64,000 nt of DNA from Synaphobranchus kaupii (taxonomy: Eukaryota > Chordata > Actinopteri > Anguilliformes > Synaphobranchidae). This document shows, in pieces, positions 54,328-64,000 of the stretch. Within the stretch, counting starts at the first letter, position 1. Each line of letters begins with the position of its first letter. A program made the translations under genes and the position numbers. The DNA is taken from NCBI GenBank assembly GCA_029718625.1, contig CM056376.1, forward strand, positions 79,864,710 to 79,928,709, in the 5' to 3' direction. The notes beneath the pieces are model-generated. The model was not told where the DNA came from and made no database searches. It saw only the letters and a program-made list of their open reading frames with translations.

Positions 54328-56930
54328 TTTGTTAAGTTAACAGGTGAAAAATCAACCCGGTCTCACGCTTTTTCATGCTCATAGTCACGACAATTAATCT
54401 ATTGAATCGTCAGCCGGAGCACGATTGTCCGACTTTTATCGTGCTACACAGAACGAAATTTAAACCCATGCATTTTCAATGCTAGCATTTCTCAGACTGT
54501 TTTCGTGCTACATAGAACGAAACTTAGAGGTGTTACTGTGGGCTTGGCTACTATGGTACTTTTCGGTTGTTAGCTAGCTAGCCGGCTAGTGAATTTTGTT
54601 TACCAGACGAGTGACTTTTGAGTAGCTACTGGTTGATGGCGATAACCGCTAAATATGTTAATAGGGACACAAAAAACATGTGGAAAGGTTTATTCAGTCA
54701 CAAAAAAAAGCAAACAGTTTATGTCGGATATGGTCAAAATCCCACAATCTCAATTCATTTCAATACTGTCCCCTACATGGGGCGACCCAGATTAGCCGTA
54801 TATATTTATTATCCGAACCCTAACCCTAAACGGACTACAGACGGCGCCATCTTTTCACAGGCCATAATTACGTGGGGCTTAAAATTTATGTTCAATATAG
54901 CATCAGTTAAGATCCCAATTGATCATATAATTGAATCATCAAAGTATCAAATGATTAAGCATCAAACGTTTTATTCAGGCCCTTCTGTTAGAGCTTGAAG
55001 GCTGGCTCTGACATTATTTATGAAAGACTAGTTAGTTAATCATCCTGTTAAATATCTACCCGATATGTCCATTGGTTCCAGAATTAGAAGCATTTGAAGT
55101 TTGGCCAGTTTTGCCCTTCTAGGGGGCGCTACTGAGTCCCCTGGGGTGTCAGGGCAAAATCATTGACAAACGTTATTCTCCAGGTCAAGGCCTTTCCAAA
55201 AACGTCTTTAGTTTTGTCCTACGACAAAGTTTAATTTTCACCTCTGTCTGGTTAGAGCCTCTTTGAGGTGTAGTTTCTGAGACCCTTTGAGACTCCAGCC
55301 TGGATAAAATCAAGTCTTTTGATTTTTTTGCTTATTTGGTGGAAAAAATCCTTCAAGGTATTGATGTTTTCCTAATCACAGTCATATGTTTGGATTTGCA
55401 CTAGTGTAGACCTTATTTTACCTACCAAATACATCTGGATTGTTGTCATATGAGGGTTAGGGTTAGATAACATGCTGTTTTTGAAGCGCTTTAGCCCCTC
55501 CCCCAAACCTCCTGAATAGTCCTACATGGTCAGGATTATATAATGTTGTAGCTTCAATATCCCTCTGTTTACAGATGAAGTTTCCTACATATATCTCTGA
55601 AGATGACACTGTTATGAACTTGTAGGTGGCAGTCTCCACAGCTGATTTGTGGCTTATCCTTACCATGGGTGATGAGTTCATAATCAGATGGACTAGTTCT
55701 GATACCCGTTGGAGCACACAATCACTAATTGGCCATTTAGTCGGCCCTATACCTAATTAATTTAATGCGTGCGTGCGTGCGTGTGTGTGGGTACATTGCG
55801 TGCCATCTGCTGGCTGCTGTGCACCAGACATACAGAGAGATACAGAGGTTTTCTTTTATGTTTTAGGTATAATCTTTTACGTCAAAAATTATAATATATA
55901 ATTCGTAGGCCTACACCTAGTAGTCCGTGAGCCAGTAGGGTTGGTCGGTACCATCTGAGGGGAATAATGCTCTTGTGATTTTTGGCAAGACATCTCTAGA
56001 GTTATAAAATATGTGATAGCATTGTTGTTACTGCATACCAGTTTTGCCAAACCTGAATCATAGCGCGGAGCTTTCAAAACCATAACAGCGCAGAAACCCT
56101 GGGGGAAAAAATTAAATATTTTCACGGTAAGAATTTTTTTTTTTTTAACGTTAGGTTAGCCTGCTTGTCTTCTTCGTCGTCCTGCTTGAGCTAAATTAGC
56201 ATTAACCACAAATATGCTTTGCTGTTAGGTCTGTTTATTTTCCTGCATCACCCTTGTCATAGTAACTTGTTGAACTGAACCAACCAGGAAAAAATTTATT
56301 CACTCACCACATAACGTAGGCTACACATACAGCGTAGCTATATATAGGATGTCTATGAACATAGACACAGGCTATATAACACAGTAGTCTATAACGTTGA
56401 TATTGGAAGGTTATCGTAATAACGTTAGCTATGTCCATTGCAGTTTCGAGGGGGTTACGTTAAGATTAGCCAAATGTGTTCTAAAGTATAACTAACGTTA
56501 TGCTATACCTGGCTTATTTTCTTTTAAATGTGCATCGAGCTACTATTGGTGTATTATCAACAGGCTTTTGTGATAGCATGTCCTTTCTAGGCCTCTGGCT
56601 GCTACTGCGAGCTAACTTAGCTAACGGTAGCTAACAAAGTTACCTTTCATTTAGCTTTTTTATTCGGTAGCATAACTTTGCAGTCGTCGCTATACATGTA
56701 TATGGTCGCTAACTAGAGTTACAACGGCAGCCATTACTCTGTGAAAAGGGAGAAAATGATCACCTTCACGTGACAGGTCACGTTGGCCAATCAGAGAAAA
56801 AACTTTGGGCCGTGGAAACGGTGCCGTTTTGAGAAGGCTTCTTCCTTTCTAGTTAATATATAGTTCTATGGTTATACAGAATAACGACCAGAATCGAGTA
56901 TTCACCCATACCATGGTATAACTATATATA
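54328..56930. other. No gene recognised; unclassified repeats
   Basis: Near 54440-54540 two similar blocks (TCGTGCTACACAGAACGAAA and TCGTGCTACATAGAACGAAA) form a short direct repeat. The plus ORF 54618-54998 has no known domain. A (GCGT)n run lies at 55766-55784. The stretch from 56870 to 56930 has a palindromic CCATACCATGGTATAA-like end that may be the edge of the inserted DNA splitting the palindrome-ended element. Confidence 0.35.
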
Positions 56931-57349
56931 GCCTATACAGATGTGAAGTAACGTTAACTTGCTTTCACACAACCAGTCGGTAGGCTATGTTTAGCTACAG
57001 CTAGCTAATTACTAAGCCTAGCTAGCTAAATTCCAACTAAATTCGTATTTCCAAACTGAATAGCTACTGCACCTCTAACCACAAAAATGGTTTGCTACAT
57101 TAAAGTTGCTGTAACATGCCGAATACAAACTTTTTAATCTGCAGATTTTGCTTACGTTTTAACCGGTTTCATGAATCAGCTGTAAGCCTAAACGGTTGCT
57201 ATCGTTACTAGCATAAAAGAGATGAATCTGGCTCTCCAGTGAGAATGTCACTCCACCGTTAGCTAATTTCCTTTGCAGCGGTTTCCAGTAGCGTTCGATT
57301 TTATGTCCACTCACGGACATGATTTCTCTAGCCTCCAGCCCAGCATCAG
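56931..57349. mobile_element. Palindrome-ended element, right piece of a split copy
   Basis: This is the reverse complement of about 29741-30175, from CTATATATAGCCTATACAGA to CTCCAGCCCAGCATCAG, where the assembly gap begins. Together with 52129-52527 it reconstitutes one element interrupted by about 4.4 kb. Confidence 0.75.
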
Positions 57350-57849
57350 NNNNNNNNNNNNNNNNNNNNNNNNNNNNNNNNNNNNNNNNNNNNNNNNNNN
57401 NNNNNNNNNNNNNNNNNNNNNNNNNNNNNNNNNNNNNNNNNNNNNNNNNNNNNNNNNNNNNNNNNNNNNNNNNNNNNNNNNNNNNNNNNNNNNNNNNNNN
57501 NNNNNNNNNNNNNNNNNNNNNNNNNNNNNNNNNNNNNNNNNNNNNNNNNNNNNNNNNNNNNNNNNNNNNNNNNNNNNNNNNNNNNNNNNNNNNNNNNNNN
57601 NNNNNNNNNNNNNNNNNNNNNNNNNNNNNNNNNNNNNNNNNNNNNNNNNNNNNNNNNNNNNNNNNNNNNNNNNNNNNNNNNNNNNNNNNNNNNNNNNNNN
57701 NNNNNNNNNNNNNNNNNNNNNNNNNNNNNNNNNNNNNNNNNNNNNNNNNNNNNNNNNNNNNNNNNNNNNNNNNNNNNNNNNNNNNNNNNNNNNNNNNNNN
57801 NNNNNNNNNNNNNNNNNNNNNNNNNNNNNNNNNNNNNNNNNNNNNNNNN
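57350..57849. other. Assembly gap (500 N)
   Basis: Exactly 500 unknown bases, a conventional placeholder for a gap of unknown size. ORFs predicted across it are artefacts. Confidence 1.
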
Positions 57850-60427
57850 TTTATTTGTTTTACAATCCGTTAACCTCACTCCCCTGTGCATATACAAGCA
57901 TATAAACCACGGCTGTCAACCAATCAGAATCGAGTATTTATCCAAGCCATACCGGATGACCGCTCGTATATAAAACAAAAAACTATGTTTAAGTTGAAGA
58001 TTTAAGCAGCAAAAAGCTGAAAAACACAGGAAATTCATATTTTCTAATCTGGCCTCTGCATTCACTGATAAGGCCTTCAGCACAGACATTGGCTTAATAT
58101 GTCCTGAAAGTTGTTCTGATGGCAGCTCAGGTCTGCTCCGGGGGCACATTCACTTTTTGTGCTGGTTAAGATTAGGCATTGGGATAGGGATAGGTTAAAT
58201 TTAGGGTTACACTAGGCCCTCAGAACAATTTTTGGTTCATATTTGCCAAAATGTTGAACTTTGAACTATGCTGGACACTGATCAGGATGGTTATTATTCA
58301 GAGCTTCTCTAATTGCCCAATATACTTTATGTTCTAACACTAACCTGACATATTAGACATGAATTGACTTTTGAGAATTGACATTGGTACTGTAGGATAG
58401 AATAGAATAAAATAGAATAGCTTTTATTTTCCCGGTAGGGAACTTCAGTTGTAGCCACCAGCAACACCAAAAAAGACATAGACAGTGGGGCAGACCCACA
58501 ACACACAAACAATCATATCAAACAAAGACATTCAATAGAATCATTGCATTAATCAAACTAATTAAGTGAATTAAAGTGGAATAGCCTTCAGCCAAACGTC
58601 ATGATTAAAAATAGCCCCCGCTGTCCCGAGATATCCAGTGTTATCAAGCAGTCCAACACACAAACTCCGCCTCCACGACTTTCCTCCATACACGCAGTGT
58701 TGCGGTCTCTGTCCACTGTCAACACAAAGCACCGAACTGCATCAGCCTTCCCACTCGTCGCCTTACTCCTCCCCCGCATTATCGTTTCCTTCCTTTCCCT
58801 GGTGGCCTTTTGAAGATTGCCTGCAGTCCTAGATCAGTCCAGACATCTTCAACTCTGGTGAAGAGTGATGGTAAACTTTGTAGCTGCCGATCCAATGGAC
58901 ATTCACGAGCATAATGTTGCGAATGTGTCTCCATGGACCACAAACAAAATTATCTCAAATATGCAATTCGTCAATATTATAATAATAATAATACATTATA
59001 TTTATATAGCGCTTTTCAAGGTACTCAAAGTCGCTTTGCATTAAGTACACACAGGTTAAAACAAAATTTATTGGATCAATATAAAAGATTTAAAAAATAG
59101 AGAAGTAAAGAAAAAGAAAAATATAGGGGAGAGGTAAAAGGTTAGTTATTAAAAGCAATGGTGAAAAGATGGGTTTTGAGGGCTTTTTTAAAGGATAGCA
59201 GAGTGTCTGTATTCCAGATTCCACTGAAACTGCTCTCCTGGCACTTGCCACTGCTAGAGCCTCCTCCCTCTCCTCTGTTCTGATTCTCCTTGACCTGTCT
59301 GCGGTGTTCGACACGGTCAACCACAAACTCCTGATCTCCACACTCGCTGAGATGGGCATTTCCAGGACTGCCCTCTCTTGGTTTGTATCGTATCTCACTG
59401 ATAGATCCTACCAAGTTCCGTCTCTGCACCCCATCCCCTGTCTACAGGAGTCCCACAGGGATCTGTACTGGGTCCTCTGCTGTTCTCGATGTATACTAAG
59501 TCTCTTGGTTCAGTAATTAATTCACATGGCTTCTCATACCATAGCTATGCTGATGATGCTCAACTCTTCCTCTCTTTCCCTCCCTCTACCCCACAGGTTA
59601 AGGAGAGGATATCTGCTTGTCGGACTGACATCTCTGAGTGGATGGCTACCCATCACCTGAAGCTCAACCTTGACAAGACAGAGCTCCTCTTCATGCCATA
59701 CAAGACCTCCCCACTACATGACCTCTCCATCATCGTTTACGGGACCATGGTGGCTGCCTCCCACTCTGCAAGGAACCTGTGGGTGGTCCTGGACGACCGG
59801 CTGGACTTCAAAGAGCACATCAGGGCGACGGCACGGTCCTGCAGGTTCCTCCTGTACAACATCAGGAGGATTCGACCATACCTGACCACCTACTCCACCC
59901 AGCTTCTTGTCCAGACCATGGTCACCTCACACCTGGACTACTGCAACTCCCTGCTCGCAAGCCTACCAGCCTGCACCATTCTGCCTCTTCAACTGATCCA
60001 GAATGCAGCTGCCCGACTTGTGTTCAACCTCCCGACATTTTCCCATGTAACCCCCCTGCTGAGGTCACTCCACTGGCTGCCAGTTGCAGCCAGGATCAGG
60101 TTCAAAGTTCTGACCCTGGCCTACACTGCAGCGAATAGGACAGGCCCCACCTACCTGCAGGACTTAATCCAGAACTATGTTCCTGTTCGACCACTTTGCT
60201 CTTCTACAGCAGGGCAACTCATCCTTCCCCCCCTCCTTGTCAACGGCTCTCGCTCGTCCCGACTGCGGAGCATTTCCACCCTAGCTTCTCAGTGGTGGAA
60301 TGAACTTCCCATTCCCCTACGTTCTACTCTAACCCTGCCTGCATTCCGTCATGGCCTGAAGACACACCTCTTCAGACTCCACCTTGACTGATATTCTAAC
60401 CTAGGACCTCATGGTACTAGTTCCCTG
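57850..60427. repeat. Duplicated segment, copy 2 (partner 40409-43065)
   Basis: This is nearly identical to copy 1, including the LINE tail (58392-58612), the minus-strand L2 tail (58974-59232) and the L2 RT fragment. Copy 2 continues uninterrupted into the L2 3' UTR where copy 1 has the EnSpm insertion, so it is an empty-site version. Confidence 0.9.
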
Positions 60428-60671
60428 TGTTTTCCTGTCTGTTTGTTATAGTTTATAATAGTATTTTGCATCGAAGTGTAGTATAACTGATTTACCCACA
60501 GCTTACTGTGAACTACATTCAACGTTCATTACTAGGGATAGCTGCTACATTATGGGAAGGATGTGCTTTGTCTTGTCTGTTCTGTAGTGACTTTGATGAC
60601 CTTTTTGTATGCACTTATTGCATGTCGCTTTGGATAAAAGGCTCTGCTAAATGACTGTAATGTAATGTAAT
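59233..60671 (+). pseudogene. L2 LINE reverse transcriptase 3' part with complete 3' end
   Basis: The coding content is the same as at 41871-43065, with the same frameshift and a stop at 60391. Here the 3' UTR is complete and ends GTCGCTTTGGATAAAAGGC followed by CTGCTAAATGACTG and a TGTAA repeat tail, a classic L2 terminus. Directly after the tail begins a LINE in the opposite orientation. Confidence 0.92.
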
Positions 60672-63292
60672 GAGTTTGAGAAAGTTCTTTTGCATCCATG
60701 TTTTTACTTCAGTGAGGTAGGTGGTAAGGGTGGAATGGGTGGCTGCAGTGATGGACTTGGTGGTGAGGTATAGTTGCGTATCATCTGCGTAGCAGTGAAA
60801 CTGGAGGCCATGGCGGCGGAGGATCTGTCCAAGTGGTAGAATGTACAAAATGAAAAAAAGGGGACCAAGCACTGAGCCAGGGGGGACACCATGGGTGACT
60901 GGGGAAGTGGAGGATTTGCAGTTATTGATGGAGATGAATTAGTGTCTGTCAGAGAGATATGATTTCAACCAGGCGTGCCGGTTATGCTAAGGGAGGACTG
61001 AAGGCGTTGTGATGAGGAGGGAGTGGCTAATGGTGTCGAAAGTGACACTGAGGTTAAGGAGGATCAGGATGGAGAGGAAACCAGAGTCGGCAGAGAGGAG
61101 AGTGTCATTGGTGACTTTTAGTAGAGCAGTTTCTGTGCTGTGTCTGCAGCGGCAGCCAGATTGGAAAGGTTCGAAGAGGTTATTGGAGTCCAGGTGAGAT
61201 TTTAGTTGGGAGGCAACACCTCGCTCTAAAATCTTTGAAAGGAAGGGGAGATTGGATATAAGCCGATAGTTGTCAAGGGTGTTGGGGTCAAGACCAGTTT
61301 TTTTCAGTATAGGGGTGACAGCAGCAAGCTTTAGGGCAGAGGGGATGAAGCCAGTGGATAAGGAGGAGTTTATGACTTTGGTAATAAGTGGAGAACGTGA
61401 GGGGAGACAGGTCTTAACTACGGTGGAGGGGATAGGGTCCAGGACACAGGTTGAGGTCTTCATGCCAATGACTATGGAGGATAGGTCAGGTGCAGTAATT
61501 TCAGAGATGGATGTGAATGGGTTATTGAAAGGTAAAGGGGAGATGGGTTCTGGACCAGAGATGGTGGTGGAGGAGGTGGCCAGTTGGCTGTATATTGTAT
61601 CAATTTTTGTTTTAAAATGCGATAGGAATAAATCACATTTACTGATGGTGAAGGAGCTGGAGATGGTGTTCATAGGTTTGAGGAGTTTGCTTATGGTAGA
61701 GAATAGTGTCTTTGGGTTATTGCTGCCAACTTGAATTATGGAGGGGTAATGAGAGGAGCGTGCACTGTTGAGGGCATCTTTGTATTGCTGTTGGTGTAGT
61801 TTGTAGGTGTCTGAGTGAACAGTGAGACCAGTTCTATTGGCGAGGCATTCCAGTTGGTGGCCCTTGGATTTGAGGTGACGGTGCTGGTCAGTGTACCAGG
61901 GAGCAGAGTGAGTGAAGGAAACAGACTTAGTTTTTATGGGAGCAGGCTGATTGAGACAGAAGGAGAGTGCATCATTGTAGGTGTTGACCAGGTCAGTGGA
62001 GGAAGCATTCTGGATGAGGGCGGAGTCAAAGATGGTGTCAGCCAGTAGGGAGGAGAGGGAGTAGGGGTGGATGGACTTGAGATTCCGGAAAGTTATGGAG
62101 CACTTCTGCTTGATGAGAGGGGTGGGGATATTAATGTCCATGGTGATGGCCAAATAGTCAGAGATGGTAATATCAGAGCTGGTCAGGTTGCTGATGGAGA
62201 TGCCAGAGGTGCAAACCAGATCCAGTGTGTGTCCTTTTTTATGGGTGGGGAAGCCAACATGTTGGGTGATATTGAAAAGATTTTGAATATCCAGGAGTTC
62301 AGTGGCGGTTTTGCATTCAGTTGAGTCAACGTGTATGTTGAAGTCACCCAGTAGCAAAACAGATGGTGAAATAGCACAGAATTGTGTGAGGAATTCAGAG
62401 AAGTCGGAAAGGAATGCAGGGTTAGTTTTGGGGGGGGGGCGGGGGGGGTGGTAAATGACTGCAGTAACCAGGGGTTTAGGTCCAGACAGTTTAAAAACAA
62501 GGTGCTCAAATGAAGAGGGGGCAGGAATGGTTACTATGCTGGTTTTGATGTGTTGTCGGCTATATGTAATGTGGCTATTTCACCACCACGCCCATCATGG
62601 TGTGGTTTGTCCATGTATGCATATCCAGGAGGTGTAGTCTGGTTGAGAGAGAGATATTCCAGGGGTTTTTGCCATGTTTCGGTGAGGCAGAGAAAGTCAA
62701 GATTATTTTCCGTTATGAATTCATTGAGTATAAGGCCCTTATTGTTTATGGATCGGGTGTTGAACAGAGAAAATTTGAGGCATGGTTGATTTTGGACGGG
62801 CTGCGGTGCTTTGATCAAAGTTCGTAGGCAGGCAGAGCGCACATGTAGATTGTTATGATGGTGACATAGTGAAACTGCAACAGTGCGCTCGTGTGACCAC
62901 AGGGATGGGATGGAATAATCAGAACGCGAGTAAACATACTTTCGTCGGGAGCCTCGTGGATGTATCTGGGTTGATGTAACAGCCCATGTTTTTTTATGGC
63001 TGTGATGCATGGTGAAGTGGTGTGGTTTCTGAGTGTGAGGAGTTGCGAAAAGGAGTATTTCAGCATCATGCCAGCTTCGGAAGATGTTAGCCTGGAGTCG
63101 CTTGTCGGTAGCCACAAACTTGTTGACCAGAGATGGAGGAGTGGCAGACACGACAAGATAGCCCACAGCATGGCAGGAGATCTGGGCAAAATGGGAGAGT
63201 TGTGCTGATCGTTGCAGGAAACGGCGTAACTGAAGGAGTGCAGAGAATCCAGGTAAGGAAAGAGAGGAGGCAGTCTGGATGGCAAGCAGCAC
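60672..63292 (-). pseudogene. L2-type LINE, minus strand, broken and 3'-truncated
   Basis: Minus-strand order: an N-terminal extension from 63292, the endonuclease start (SLFNTRSINNKGLILNEF, about 62780; LTETWQ) in one frame, then LLGDFNIHVDS (62357) in another. A ~450-codon frame follows, covering the endonuclease end and the RT up to FDTISHSLL (stop at 60987). The YADDTQLY box lies at about 60790 in a third frame. The RT catalytic segment NYRLISNLPFLSKILE replaces the usual RPISNLPF. Homology stops at 60672 against the L2 tail. A G tract (62430-62450) marks one break. It is non-functional. Confidence 0.88.
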
Positions 63293-64000
63293 GAAGATAG
63301 CTGCAAGCTAATACCTGCTAACCACTAGCACACTGAAGTGGTGACTAGCTGCCAGCTAACTATATAGGCAGCGGTCACAGCCAACAAGGGCTAACCGCAA
63401 CAGGAAAGCTGCAGAGCTGTCCGGGAGAGACCTCACAGTAGCAGTGACAGCGCTAGGCAGAGACGGGAGTATGCAGCCCGCTGAGCAGCAGGGAGCTGAC
63501 TGCTAGTTACTGGCTGCCGGCTAGCTTGAATTAAATGTCAGATGGGCATACAACTTAAAAACCATCAAAACCAGCTGCAGGAGTGCCCTGAACAATCTCC
63601 AGCCTGCTTCCCCTTCCCACAACAGACACACAAGGCATGAAAAAAACAAAAGACAAAAGCCAGACACAACAAAATACATTCAAATTAACAAACACAAACA
63701 CGAGAGACAGCTGGACTACATGTCGCCATTACAGCACCACGTGATGTCACGTATATAAATATCCAATATTTACATATAAGTAAAGTGCCCTGCTACTCGC
63801 GCTCACCCTAACCCTAACCCCCCTTTCTCTCTCTGTATCTGTCTCACTCACTCATCCCCACAAACATCAAAGGAAATGTCCACAAGTCATTGTCTGTTCG
63901 ATCTAGGGTTGTCGCTTCTCTGCAAGGAGTTTATTGCCTCTGAGGCGACCCAGAACACGAAGCGGTTTAGGGCCCAACATCCCTCAGAAAAGCTTAAGGT
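63293..64000. other. Probable LINE 5' region, then no gene recognised
   Basis: GC-richer DNA to about 63500 may be the 5' UTR of the minus-strand LINE. Two CCCTAA units occur at about 63806-63818. The last 200 bases show no recognised motif. Confidence 0.35.

Noticed and set aside
57273..57905. Three ORFs of about 184-210 codons
   Set aside because: They run through the 500-N gap; the apparent length comes from unknown bases.
61009..63208. Plus-strand ORFs at 61-63.2 kb
   Set aside because: They are shadows of the minus-strand LINE; only the minus strand shows endonuclease and RT motifs.
54820..63820. CCCTAACCCTAA-type motifs suggesting interstitial telomere repeats
   Set aside because: Only two units occur at each site (about 54817 and 63806), too short to exceed chance or simple-repeat drift.

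Overview
The window is eukaryotic DNA from a fish, almost certainly a teleost. It has no operons, it is AT-rich and full of microsatellites, and it repeats short motifs common in teleost genomes (variants of gctaacgttagc and taggctac). Its transposable elements are the usual teleost mix: Tc1-like, hAT, Kolobok-like, EnSpm/CACTA, piggyBac, L2 and other Jockey-superfamily LINEs, and a chromodomain Gypsy. A clupeid-like or similar basal teleost is possible but is a guess. I recognise no complete host gene. Almost everything identifiable is mobile DNA at different ages, much of it nested. A 500-base run of N (57350-57849) marks an assembly gap.

Layout. 1-1.5 kb: end of a hAT transposon, then an inverted repeat and a short hAT-type MITE with a perfect 8-bp target duplication. 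3.1-4.8 kb: a repeat family with a second, inverted copy at 31.5-31.9 kb. 6.9-9.5 kb: two Tc1-type elements. 9.5-14.9 kb: a 5.4-kb LTR element on the minus strand with a perfect tRNA-Gln primer-binding site, a gag-like ORF, no pol, and two 1.1-kb internal repeats each carrying a covarying hairpin. 15.3-17.3 kb: a GGGCCC-ended DNA element. 17.4-27.4 kb: one hAT-type element with a perfect 8-bp target duplication, swollen by a rearranged Gypsy integrase fragment, a Kolobok-like element, a nearly intact LINE and a MITE. 29-31 kb: foldback and palindromic elements. 35.1-38.8 kb: a decayed chromodomain Gypsy on the minus strand. 40.4-43.1 kb and 57.9-60.4 kb: a near-identical 2.5-kb duplication holding L2 remnants, the second copy lying against the gap. 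43.1-51.6 kb: an EnSpm/CACTA element with apparently intact coding capacity. 52-57 kb: palindromes, a possible orphan 3' gene end and unclassified DNA. 60.7-63.3 kb: a broken L2-type LINE on the minus strand.

The best-integrated unit is the EnSpm element. An 892-residue zinc-finger transposase ORF is followed, through a TAATG stop/start overlap, by a second gene whose six exons I could join in frame (550 codons plus stop). A splice donor just 5' of the transposase ORF and a strong acceptor at its very end would let one transcript make either protein. This resembles the alternative splicing that yields TnpA and TnpD from maize En/Spm. The LTR element between 9.5 and 14.9 kb is the other unit that looks poorly described.
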